Positions 38,441 to 45,913 of a stretch of 64,000 nt of DNA are shown here, one piece after another. Origin of the DNA: Archangium gephyra (GTDB taxonomy: Bacteria > Myxococcota > Myxococcia > Myxococcales > Myxococcaceae); contig NZ_CP011509.1 of the NCBI RefSeq assembly GCF_001027285.1, positions 9,014,501 through 9,078,500 on the forward strand, in the 5' to 3' direction. Position 1 is the first letter of the stretch; each line of letters starts with the position of its first letter. The position numbers and the translations under genes were made by a program. The notes under the pieces are model-generated. The model searched no databases and was not told where the DNA came from. It saw only the letters and a list, made by a program, of their open reading frames with translations.

Positions 38441-38512
38441 TCACTCGTAGCCGACTATAAGTGCAGAATTCAGCATATGTAAGATAAATTAGACTTCACT
38501 TGTAGCCGACTA
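38441..38512. promoter_or_regulatory. Two copies of a 17-base direct repeat in the hsdR upstream region
   Basis: TCACTCGTAGCCGACTA (38441-38457) and TCACTTGTAGCCGACTA (38496-38512) differ at one base and start 55 bases apart. The sequence between them is AT-rich, unlike its surroundings, and likely contains the hsdR promoter. The second copy runs into CCGAC-TAC-GTCGG, an inverted repeat. They look like operator sites or target-site duplications. Confidence 0.6.
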
Positions 38513-38797
38513 CGTCGGAGCGTTCATCTCCTTCCCGGCATCGGAAAGCGAGGGTGCGCCCTGCCCTGATCGCGCGTCCACGCCGGTGGAGACTGAAAAC
38601 ACGCCGCCCTCGGAGCAGTAACTTCGACAGGCGCTCCGTCTCCCTGGAGTGGAAGTTTCCTTCCCTGTCACGGCCATGTGACGCCCAGGTGTCGGTGGCT
38701 TTCGGACGCCGGGACGAAACGGTTGTCGGCTCGCGGACAGCATCCCGCCGGGCACCCTGGTTGCAAGCCACCCTCATGGACCGGGCGGGAGGAGTTC
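38513..38797. other. Intergenic region upstream of the polyphosphate-type operon
   Basis: 285 bases to the porin start (the whole gap from the GTG alternative of hsdR is 353 bases) without a convincing gene. It should contain the promoter of the rightward operon. A Pho-box-like pair near 38666-38681 is listed separately. Confidence 0.5.
38666..38681 (+). promoter_or_regulatory. Pho-box-like direct repeat upstream of the porin-polyphosphate operon
   Basis: TGTCA (38666-38670), a 6-base spacer, and TGTGA (38677-38681) approximate the PhoB half-site spacing (TGTCA-N6-TGTCA), with one mismatch. The same bases also form the inverted repeat GTCAC-N6-GTGAC. It is about 117 bases before the ATG. This is suggestive only, since such short matches are common. 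Confidence 0.3.
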
Positions 38798-40012
38798 ATG
38801 GGCGAGCGGCGAGGGTTCGAGAAGGAAAGGCGGGGGCTTCTCGCCACGGTCCTCCTTTTGGGCATGCCGGTGTGGGCCGCGGAGCCCGCACCGGAGCCGG
38901 AAGCGGAGGCGTGGCAGCCCGAGGTGGACGCGGCGGCACATCCCGACGTGGACACGGCGGCCCAGCCCGAGGAGGTGGCCGCACTGACCCCCGAGCTGGA
39001 CGTGCCCACGCCGGCACAGGTGGAGGTCCCCCCGCCGGAGAAGCAGAAGGAGCCGAAGCCCAAGCGGGAGGAGCCCCTGTCCGAGGGCGGTGAGGGCACC
39101 GCGGCCAATGACGAGGAGACGAAGGGCCTGCGCGTCGTTCCCTTCGGGCGCGTCTTCGCCCGGGTGAGCGCGGACGAGCGCGAGCAGTACGCGCGCTCGC
39201 TGTCCATTGCCTCCGCGCGCGTGGGCCTGGCCGCGTCGCTGTCCCATGTGGAGGCGGAGGTGACGGCGGACCTGTCCTCCAAGTCGCTGCTCAAGGACGC
39301 CTTCGTGCGGGTGGCCGATGGGAAGAAGCGGCTGCGCCTCTACGGTGGCCAGTTCAAGGCGCCCTTCCTGGCGCGCGAGCTCGAGTCCGCCTGGCGGCTG
39401 CCCGTCATCCGCCGCGGGCTGGTGGCGGACTACCTGGAGGACACGCACCACCTGGGCGGCCGACGGCTGGGCCTGATGGGCGAGGTGAGCCTCAAGGAGG
39501 CGTGGAAGCTGAAGGTGTCCGGCGGCGTCTTCCAGGGCACCAAGGACGAGGACACGGGCATCCGCGCCAGCGAGGACGCCGCGCTGCGGGCCACCGTGCG
39601 GCCCTTCAAGGTCCTCACCCTCGGGGCGAGCACCTACTTCGCGCAGGCCTTCGAGGGCGCGCGCACGTACGCGCTGGCCGGGGACGCGGTGCTGAAGCTG
39701 GGCGGGCTGGAGGTGACGGGCGAGTACGTCAACGGGCACCTGCCCACCGGGCCCTTCGCCGCGCAGATGGGGCTGGCCAGCTACACGCTGCCGCTGGGTC
39801 TCGTGGAGGGCCTCGCGCTGCAGCCGGTGGCGGGCGCCGAGATGATGCAGCTGCTCGGCCCGCTCAAGGCCCGCGGCTACGCCTTCGTGGGCGGCTTCAA
39901 CATCCTCTACTCCGAGCACTTCAAGGCCCAGCTCCAGGCGGAGCACGCGCTGCGTCCCGGGGACCAGGCGTCGGGCTTCGAGTACTCGCTGCAGCTCGCC
40001 ACCCGCTTCTAG
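38798..40012 (+). CDS. Phosphate-selective porin-like outer-membrane protein (OprO/OprP type)
   Basis: 404 residues from ATG 38798, which has GGAGGAG six bases upstream. A signal peptide (RGLLATVLLLGMPVWAA) is followed by a roughly 80-residue Pro/Glu/Ala-rich spacer. The barrel part then shows alternating strands, with PFGRVFARVSADEREQYARSLSIASARVGLAASL and the porin-like RLYGGQFKAPFLARELES segment and terminal LQLATRF, whose last residue is Phe as in outer-membrane barrels. Porins of the OprO/P family take up phosphate or polyphosphate. Its place as first gene of an operon with a VTC polyphosphate polymerase fits phosphate handling. The family assignment is by pattern, not alignment. Confidence 0.72.
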   Translation: MGERRGFEKERRGLLATVLLLGMPVWAAEPAPEPEAEAWQPEVDAAAHPDVDTAAQPEEVAALTPELDVPTPAQVEVPPPEKQKEPKPKREEPLSEGGEGTAANDEETKGLRVVPFGRVFARVSADEREQYARSLSIASARVGLAASLSHVEAEVTADLSSKSLLKDAFVRVADGKKRLRLYGGQFKAPFLARELESAWRLPVIRRGLVADYLEDTHHLGGRRLGLMGEVSLKEAWKLKVSGGVFQGTKDEDTGIRASEDAALRATVRPFKVLTLGASTYFAQAFEGARTYALAGDAVLKLGGLEVTGEYVNGHLPTGPFAAQMGLASYTLPLGLVEGLALQPVAGAEMMQLLGPLKARGYAFVGGFNILYSEHFKAQLQAEHALRPGDQASGFEYSLQLATRF

Positions 40013-40027
40013 GAACGGAGATCGACC

Positions 40028-40741
40028 ATGCTCCAGTTCGCGGAAGGAGAAGTCACCAAGCTGCGCCGGGAGTTCAAGCTGGTGCTGGGCAGGAACGAGG
40101 CGCTCGCGCTGTGCTCGCGGCTGTCCGCGTCGCTGGGCGGCTACCTGTCGCCGCCCACGAGCATCACCTCCGTCTACTTCGACAAGCCGGGCTACCCGCT
40201 GGCGCGGCGCTCGCTGGACACGCCGGCGGACTGCCTCAAGGTGCGTACCAAGGAGTACTCGCCGGACGTGGGCGCCGGAGGCGTGCAGCGCGTGGTGCTG
40301 GAGGTGAAGCGCGAGCGCAACGGCCTCACCCAGAAGCGCCGGGTGTGGGTGCCGCGCGCGGAGCTGCGACACGTGCTGCGGGGCGGCGTGCGGCTGCTGC
40401 CCCTCATCGCCGGGGGGAGCCTCATGCCGGTGCTGGCGGTGACGTACCGGCGGCACGTGTACCAGTGCTCGCAGGCGTGGCGGGTGACGGTGGACCGGGA
40501 CATCGGCTTCCACGGGGTGACGCCGGAGCTGGCGCTCTCGGAGACGACGCTGAGCGCGGAGCGGCTGGGCGAACCGCTGGCGATGGACGAGCGGGTGGTG
40601 GTGGAGGTGAAGCACCTGGGGGAGGAGTTGCCCGAGTGGCTGGCGGCGCTCAACCCCGGGAGGAAGCCGGCGTACAGCAAGTTCGCCGAGGGGATGGCGA
40701 GGGTCCACGACTTCGTCGCGGACGGGATTCTGGGGGGCTGA
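40028..40741 (+). CDS. VTC-domain polyphosphate polymerase
   Basis: 237 residues; GGAG lies eight bases before the ATG. The VTC (vacuolar transporter chaperone) tunnel-fold motifs are present in order: LRREFKLVLGR, SVYFDKPGYPLARR, CLKVRTKEYS, VVLEVKRERNG, AVTYRRHVYQ, RVTVDRDI, VVVEVKHLGEE and YSKFAEGM. The basic and Glu residues line the triphosphate tunnel in eukaryotic Vtc4, which makes polyphosphate from ATP. Bacterial relatives are usually encoded with a DUF4956 membrane protein, as here. No ribosomal or chaperone neighbours. Activity as polymerase rather than a phosphatase of the related CYTH/TTM fold is inferred from family. Confidence 0.87.
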   Translation: MLQFAEGEVTKLRREFKLVLGRNEALALCSRLSASLGGYLSPPTSITSVYFDKPGYPLARRSLDTPADCLKVRTKEYSPDVGAGGVQRVVLEVKRERNGLTQKRRVWVPRAELRHVLRGGVRLLPLIAGGSLMPVLAVTYRRHVYQCSQAWRVTVDRDIGFHGVTPELALSETTLSAERLGEPLAMDERVVVEVKHLGEELPEWLAALNPGRKPAYSKFAEGMARVHDFVADGILGG

Positions 40742-40747
40742 GCAACC

Positions 40748-42454
40748 GTGTTCATCGACTTCGAAGGCATCGACGGCAGCGGCAAGACGACCCTGTCCAA
40801 CCTCCTGGCCGAGCGCCTGAGGCGGCTGGGCTACCGGGTGGCGCACGCGCGCGAAGGAGGAGAGCTGCGCTCGCCCATCGCCCGGCGCATCCGCGAGCTC
40901 ACCCGCGACTCGAAGCTGCTGGAGATGTCGCCACGCACCGAGTTCTTCCTCAACCTCGCCCGTGACGCGCAGCAGCTCGAGGAGGTCATCGCCCCCGCGC
41001 TGGCGCGAGGCGAGGTGTGCATCAGCGACCGCTACCTGTACTCGCAGCTGGCGCTGAGCGGCGGCGGGCGCGGGCTGCCCGGTCCGGCACTCGAGCCGGC
41101 GTGCGAGCTGGCCTCGCAGGGGCTGTGGCCGGACCTGGTCATCCTCGTGGACGTGGATCCGGAGCTGGCCCGGCTGCGCAAGCGGCTGGGGAAGAGCAAG
41201 GGCGAGCGGGTGCCGGACTCGGACAGCCGCAAGGGGCTGGCCGGCGCGGGCCTGGCGGTGCGGATGCGGGAGGCCTTCCTCGCCCAGGCGCGCAAGGATC
41301 CCTCGCGCTGGCTCATCATCGAGAACAATGATCAGCCGCTGCACGTGCTGGAGCAGCGCCTGGTGGACGCGGTGGTGGCGCGGCTGGAGGGCCGGGAGCT
41401 GCCGGCGCAACGGACGACACCGCCGAGCCCCATGCCGGTGCAGGTACCAGCGTCGGTGGACGAGGTGGAGGAGCACTTCTTCCGCGTGCTGGACGGGCTG
41501 GAGGTGCGCGAGCCGCAGCTGGCGGTATGGCTGCTGGGCGGCATTCCCGGCTTCCCCGCGCACCAGCGGCGGCTGGGCTACGTGGAGCGCTTCCCGGGGC
41601 TGACGGTGCGCAGCCTCACCGGCCTGGACGACGAGCCGGCCCGGGCCCTGCGCGAGCTGCTGGCGGAGGTGGTGCCGCAGGAGGTGGCCATGAGCCTCGG
41701 CTCCAACCCGTCCCCGCAGGCCATGGCCCTGCGCGAGCGCCTCTATGCCCACGCGCCAGCGGACGTGCTCGCCGGCCTCAAGAACAACGACTCGCCCGAG
41801 GCGTGGGCCCTGCGCGAGCACGCGCTGCGCGAGGGACGCCTGAGCGAGGTGCTCTGCGGGCTGGCCGGGGTGGACGACGAGCCGGCCTGGGCGGCGCGGG
41901 AGCAGGGCGTGCGGCGGGGGCTGTACGCGGACGTGGCGCGCAGCCTCACCGGCCTGGACTCGGCCCGGGCGGACGCCCTGCGCGAGAGCCTGCTCGGCCA
42001 TGACCGGCTGGCGGTGCTGCGCAGTGTGACGGGCCTGGACACGCCCTTCGCCCGGCAGCTGCGCGTGGCGCTGGAGGACAAGGCCCTGAAGCTGGTGCTG
42101 CGCTCGCTGACGGGGCTCTCCACCGACGACGCCTTCGCCCTGCGCGAGCGCGGCGCTCCGCTGACCAAGGAGGCGCTCGACTCACTGGACGGGCTGGAGG
42201 ATCCGCGTGCCTGGCGGCTGCGCGAGGCCTTCGTGTCGCGCTGGCCGGCCACGGTGGTGTCCTCGCTGGAGGGGCTGCCCCTGACGGAGCGGGCCGAGGC
42301 GCTCATGCTGCGCGCGCTGGAGCTGACCTCCAGCCGCCTGCCGGTGCTGCGCAACGCCTACCGCCTCGTGGCCGCCTCGCACCTGGCCGCGCTCCCCTCG
42401 GAGCGCTCCTCGCAACGGATGGCCGGGGACGACGCTCCCCAGCCGGCGCTCTGA
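40748..42454 (+). CDS. Thymidylate kinase-like domain fused to eight or nine ~32-residue repeats
   Basis: 568 residues from GTG 40748, six bases after the VTC stop. Residues 1-215 form a divergent thymidylate-kinase domain with P-loop FEGIDGSGKTTLSN and CISDRYLYSQLAL; the usual TREPGG segment reads AREGGELRSP. LRKRLGKSKGERVPDSDS is the likely lid. Residues about 280-545 contain tandem units built like RSLTGLDDEPARALREL, each ending near an ALRE or WALRE turn, giving 8-9 helical-hairpin repeats of about 32 residues. The C-terminus is disordered. The kinase domain may bind nucleotide rather than make dTDP, because a separate tmk is expected elsewhere. Repeats suggest a scaffold for a membrane complex (inference). 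Confidence 0.82.
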   Translation: MFIDFEGIDGSGKTTLSNLLAERLRRLGYRVAHAREGGELRSPIARRIRELTRDSKLLEMSPRTEFFLNLARDAQQLEEVIAPALARGEVCISDRYLYSQLALSGGGRGLPGPALEPACELASQGLWPDLVILVDVDPELARLRKRLGKSKGERVPDSDSRKGLAGAGLAVRMREAFLAQARKDPSRWLIIENNDQPLHVLEQRLVDAVVARLEGRELPAQRTTPPSPMPVQVPASVDEVEEHFFRVLDGLEVREPQLAVWLLGGIPGFPAHQRRLGYVERFPGLTVRSLTGLDDEPARALRELLAEVVPQEVAMSLGSNPSPQAMALRERLYAHAPADVLAGLKNNDSPEAWALREHALREGRLSEVLCGLAGVDDEPAWAAREQGVRRGLYADVARSLTGLDSARADALRESLLGHDRLAVLRSVTGLDTPFARQLRVALEDKALKLVLRSLTGLSTDDAFALRERGAPLTKEALDSLDGLEDPRAWRLREAFVSRWPATVVSSLEGLPLTERAEALMLRALELTSSRLPVLRNAYRLVAASHLAALPSERSSQRMAGDDAPQPAL

Positions 42455-42470
42455 ATCGAAAGGACGGGCC

Positions 42471-43181
42471 ATGGACGGGCTGTTCTCGGGACTCTTCCAC
42501 CACGAAGCCGCATCCGGGGTGTCCCATCCCGGCGCGGGAGTGATGCTGCCCCGCCTGATGGCGGCGGTGATCATCGGCACGGTGCTCGCGCTGCGGCCGT
42601 GGCGCCTGCTGACGCGCAAGCCGCTGCCCAAGGCGGAGATGATGCAGGCCCAGGTGCTGCTGTGCACCGCGGCCGCCGTCATCACCGCCGTCATCGGCGA
42701 CAGCACGGCCAAGGCCTTCGGGCTGGTGGGCCTGGGCAGCTTCGTGCGCTTCCGCTCGGGACTGAAGGATCCGCGCGACGCGGCCATCCTCTTCCTGATG
42801 ATCGGCCTGGGCATGGCGTGCGGACACGGCAGCCTGGAGCTGGCCGGCGTGGGCACCGCCTTCGTCGCCGCGTTGCTGCTGGTGCTGGACTTCTTCGAGA
42901 AGAAGGAGCCCGTGGCCGCGAAACAGCGGGTGCTGGTGTCGGCCCAGGCGGATGACCTGGCGGGCGCGGAGGCGTGGCTGAGGCAGCGGCTCGGCGAGCG
43001 CAACGTGCTGGTGCGCAGCTGCGCGCTGGACTTCGACGGGCGGCGGCTGGAGCTCGAGGTGGAGGAGAAGGAGCCGGGGATGATCGCGTCGGTGCTGAGC
43101 CGCTCGGCGGGCGGCCCGCTCCGGGGACTGAGGTGGTCGGAGATGCCCTCGAACAAGGGGATCTGGGAGGAGCGGGGATGA
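42471..43181 (+). CDS. DUF4956 family membrane protein
   Basis: 236 residues, with AAGGAC before the ATG. Three to four helices lie in the first 130 residues (MLPRLMAAVIIGTVLAL, AQVLLCTAAAVITAVIG, AAILFLMIGLGMACG, ELAGVGTAFVAALLLVLDFF) with GLVGLGSFVRFRSGLKDPRDAAILF, the DUF4956 signature (MgtC-like fold). The C-terminal 95 residues are cytoplasmic. Family members co-occur with VTC polyphosphate polymerases and are thought to be the membrane partner. Its stop overlaps the next gene's start by four bases (ATGA). Confidence 0.88.
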   Translation: MDGLFSGLFHHEAASGVSHPGAGVMLPRLMAAVIIGTVLALRPWRLLTRKPLPKAEMMQAQVLLCTAAAVITAVIGDSTAKAFGLVGLGSFVRFRSGLKDPRDAAILFLMIGLGMACGHGSLELAGVGTAFVAALLLVLDFFEKKEPVAAKQRVLVSAQADDLAGAEAWLRQRLGERNVLVRSCALDFDGRRLELEVEEKEPGMIASVLSRSAGGPLRGLRWSEMPSNKGIWEERG

Positions 43182-43939
43182 GGCGTTGGGGGTGGACCGC
43201 ACTGGTGGCGGCGATGTGTTGGGCGGGGTGCGGTGAAGGCGGCAGCCTGCCCACGGGAGACAAGGCACAGCCGTCCACGAACCAGGATGGGACGGTGGAC
43301 CTGCCGGACATTCCTCCCGGCACGGGGGGAGGGACGACTCCGGCCCCGGAACAACCGGCCCCGTTCACGAGCCTCTGGCCGCTCACGCGGGGCACCACGT
43401 GGACGTACCGCATCACGGACCCGGTGCGAGGCACCTTCGAGAAGCGGGTGGAGGTGCTGGGCGAGCAGGCGGTGCCCGAAACGAGCATGCGGGCCATCGC
43501 GGTGCGCAGCACGCAGCCGCACCTGGAGGAGCTGTCCTGGCAGCTCGAGCTGAACGGGGTGGTGGTGCGCCTGCGCGAGGAGGACCGCAAGGGGGAGACA
43601 CTGGCGCGGGTGACGACCTGGAATCCCGCGACGGTGAAGTCCATCTCGACGGAGCGGCCGGTGGGGTGGCGCTACGACTCGGACATCCGTGAGCTGACGC
43701 GCCTGGGTGACGGGACGACGGAGGACAAGGACAAGACATACATCTGGCGCGTGGAGGCGGTGAACGAGACCGTCGTCACGCCCGCGGGCACCTTCACGAA
43801 TGTCATCCGCATCAAGCGCGAGCGCGGGGACAAGGAGAACCAGGAGCGCACGTACTGGCTGGCGCCCGGCATCGGCAAGGTGAAGGAGGACGGCGAGCGG
43901 CTGGAGGAGCTCGTCTCCTACGATGTGAAGAAGCCCTGA
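43178..43939 (+). CDS. Putative lipoprotein, last gene of the polyphosphate operon
   Basis: 253 residues from ATG 43178, overlapping the DUF4956 stop by four bases. A signal peptide MRRWGWTALVAAMCWAGC ends with a lipobox-like WAGC, so it is likely lipid-anchored. A Pro/Gly/Thr-rich linker of about 45 residues follows. The rest is a beta-rich domain (SLWPLTRGTTWTYRITDPV, TYIWRVEAVNETVVTPAGTFTNVI, RTYWLAPGIGKVKEDGE). This pattern, with a terminal tyrosine-rich beta sheet, resembles secreted lipoproteins of unknown function in myxobacteria. It is coupled with the phosphate operon, so a role at the cell surface in the same process is likely, but no motif states it. Confidence 0.78.
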   Translation: MRRWGWTALVAAMCWAGCGEGGSLPTGDKAQPSTNQDGTVDLPDIPPGTGGGTTPAPEQPAPFTSLWPLTRGTTWTYRITDPVRGTFEKRVEVLGEQAVPETSMRAIAVRSTQPHLEELSWQLELNGVVVRLREEDRKGETLARVTTWNPATVKSISTERPVGWRYDSDIRELTRLGDGTTEDKDKTYIWRVEAVNETVVTPAGTFTNVIRIKRERGDKENQERTYWLAPGIGKVKEDGERLEELVSYDVKKP

Positions 43940-43954
43940 GCCGTTGAGGTATCC

Positions 43955-44004
43955 GTGGGCGGAGGATGAGGGGGCGTGTGTCCCCTTCGACATCCTCCGC
44001 CCAC
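43955..44004 (+). terminator. Long hairpin after the polyphosphate operon
   Basis: GTGGGCGGAGGATG (43955-43968) pairs perfectly with CATCCTCCGCCCAC (43991-44004). A second, inner stem AGGGG/CCCCT lies in the loop. No U-tract follows, so it may be a non-canonical terminator or a stabilising 3' hairpin. It separates the operon from the effector/immunity pair. Confidence 0.55.
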
Positions 44005-44095
44005 TTCGTCATCCGATGGATTGACGCACGCGCCAGCACTTTCGTGAACTGTAGGGGCAACGGTCTCCGGCCCATGCGGTTCAGCGAGGTGAGGC

Positions 44096-44890
44096 GTGTC
44101 CATCCGTCTTCTTTGCCTGCGTGTGGCCTGGATGGCGCTCGCGCTCCAGACCGCGTGCGTGACCCCCCTGGGAACGCAACGAGCGGACAGCTACCGCTAC
44201 GACAACTCCGTCTCGGCCGCGTGTCGGCAGAACCCCGCCAATTGCGTGGCCCTGTCGGGAAAGGAGGCGGGCGCAGCCGTGGCCTCCGTTGCCGCCATCC
44301 TGGCGGTGCTGGATAACGAGACGAGAGGATCCATCGAGCGGGCGCTCGAGTATTGCGCCGATCTGGCGCGCTCGGAGGTCCTCCTGCGTTACCCGACAAC
44401 ATTCAAGGGCCCCGCTCCTGATGCCAACGAGTGCAACCAATCGACGGTGGACGCACAGGGAAGGAACGTCACGTGGGCCATGCGGCTCGGTACGGAGATG
44501 CACGAGGTCGCACGGCAATGTACCGAAGAGGAGCTCAACAAGCTGCGGCCCGGAGGCTTCAGCCTGGAGCAGCGCTACCGGTATGACATGCGGACAGGAA
44601 GCAAGAAGCCGGTCAGCGCCGCAGAGGAACGAGCCTTGGTGGCGTCTGGAAATCAAGGCGAGTTGAAGGGGACACTGAAACCCGATGTGGTCATCCACTC
44701 GGGTTCCCTTCTCGACGTGCAGGCCGTCTACGACTTCAAGTTTCCGTGCGTGAACACGGATGAGGCTCCCGGGTGGAGCAAATACCCCAGGGGGCATCCC
44801 TATTTTGGTTATGATCAAGGAGCGATGTACGAAATGGCTTTCCAATCGAATGTCGCACGCATCATGCCCAGAGTGGGGGTGATTCGATGA
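44096..44890 (+). CDS. Lipoprotein-like PD-(D/E)XK effector candidate
   Basis: 264 residues from GTG 44096 (GAGG upstream). A short hydrophobic N-terminus (CLRVAWMALALQTAC) ends at Cys21, a possible lipobox. The C-terminal half holds KPDVVIHSGSLLDVQAVYDFKF, with P196-D197 and D213-F-K215, a good match to the PD-(D/E)XK nuclease site. The end reads YPRGHPYFGYDQGAMYEMAF, with a downstream QxxxY helix as in such folds. The stop overlaps the next gene's ATG by four bases. The partner is a DUF3396 immunity-type protein, so this is a candidate interbacterial toxin. Nuclease activity is inferred from motif only; no secretion genes are nearby. Confidence 0.75.
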   Translation: MSIRLLCLRVAWMALALQTACVTPLGTQRADSYRYDNSVSAACRQNPANCVALSGKEAGAAVASVAAILAVLDNETRGSIERALEYCADLARSEVLLRYPTTFKGPAPDANECNQSTVDAQGRNVTWAMRLGTEMHEVARQCTEEELNKLRPGGFSLEQRYRYDMRTGSKKPVSAAEERALVASGNQGELKGTLKPDVVIHSGSLLDVQAVYDFKFPCVNTDEAPGWSKYPRGHPYFGYDQGAMYEMAFQSNVARIMPRVGVIR

Positions 44891-45786
44891 GCGCGCACTA
44901 CCCGAGAATCCGCATCCATGCGGAGAACGGCGCGTTGCTGATACGCGACAGCCTGAGCATCACCTTCTACATGCTCCGCCCTCACGAGGACGTGGCAGCA
45001 GCGGTCATGCGGTCCTTGGACACGTACCTGCGGGCGGTCGGCTCGAACGCACTGTGTCTGTACGCGGACCAGGAGGGCGACTGGCAGGAGCTCGATGATG
45101 CGGGTTGGGCACTCATCCGGAAAGAACTGCTGGACCCTGTTGGGGCCATTGTCTCTCTGAAGGATTCTTCCAGAAGAGGGAACCGCTACCACTTCGACTA
45201 CCATGGCAGGCCCCCTTCAGACGTTGTCCTCCCCGACGCTCCAGGGGTGGTGTCCGTGGTGAGCTTCTGGCTACCCACCGAGTTCCTGGAGGAACATGGC
45301 CCGGGGCGGGTGCGCGAGTTGGCGCTGGAATTGGCAACACCCCTGCCCTTCTGCTCGGGCCATGCCGGTCTCTCCTTCCACTGCGACACCAGTTTGTTGG
45401 GCGTGAAGCAGGAGGTTCTCGCGCACGGCTTCCGCTACCCTGGGATGGACATTCCTGGGATGGACATGGCCGCATTGAGAATCGGCACGAAGGTCCGGGG
45501 AAGCGCCTGGCTGACATTCCTGGGGCAGCCCGCCTTGGGTGAGCTGGGCGGTACGGCGGGACTGAGCTCCCGGCTGTCCTCACCTGGAACCGCCGTACAG
45601 GAAATGGCGGGTGAACGGGCCGTCATCACCCTGGGCCGCGGGCCCGAGGCTGGCGATACGGAACGAGGTGACGCACTGCCCGCCTACCGGGAACTCGCAC
45701 GTGTGCTGGGGCCCTGGCTCTACCAGAATGCAGCTCCTCGTACGTCCGAGGACGCGCGCCGCTGGGAGCGGCGCTTCCTCGACTGA
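44887..45786 (+). CDS. DUF3396 type VI immunity family protein
   Basis: 299 residues, ATG overlapping the upstream stop. It contains the DUF3396 pattern SVVSFWLPTEFLEEHGPGRV...ATPLPFCSGHAGLSFHC and ends with LPAYRELARVLGPWLYQN. Proteins of this family are annotated as type VI secretion immunity proteins (TsiV3-like) and are usually encoded right after the toxin they neutralise. There is no signal peptide, so it would protect in the cytoplasm, consistent with a nuclease toxin. A MDIPGMD repeat (PGMDIPGMDMA) lies near residue 193. Codon use is ordinary for this genome. Confidence 0.87.
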   Translation: MSAHYPRIRIHAENGALLIRDSLSITFYMLRPHEDVAAAVMRSLDTYLRAVGSNALCLYADQEGDWQELDDAGWALIRKELLDPVGAIVSLKDSSRRGNRYHFDYHGRPPSDVVLPDAPGVVSVVSFWLPTEFLEEHGPGRVRELALELATPLPFCSGHAGLSFHCDTSLLGVKQEVLAHGFRYPGMDIPGMDMAALRIGTKVRGSAWLTFLGQPALGELGGTAGLSSRLSSPGTAVQEMAGERAVITLGRGPEAGDTERGDALPAYRELARVLGPWLYQNAAPRTSEDARRWERRFLD

Positions 45787-45913
45787 CACGGGCGATACCT
45801 GACGACCCCTCGCCCACTCGCCGTGGGGCAGGCGGGCGTGCCTCGGAAATTGGATGGATGTCCGACGGTGAACGGTTGCACTCCCGGTCCGAATGGCTCG
45901 GACAGGAGGCAAC

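Noticed and set aside
38496-38777. A possible 93-codon gene between hsdR and the porin gene
   Set aside because: The translation is Arg-rich with no family resemblance and no ribosome site, and it covers the repeated 17-mer, so it was treated as noncoding.
38774-42001. A 1075-codon open frame on the minus strand
   Set aside because: Antisense to the porin, VTC and kinase-repeat genes, with a His/Arg/Gln-rich translation and no family motifs.
40748-42454. Calling this protein simply a housekeeping thymidylate kinase (tmk)
   Set aside because: The usual TREPGG motif is altered, the C-terminal half is a repeat domain and the context is a polyphosphate-type operon, so the housekeeping role is doubtful.
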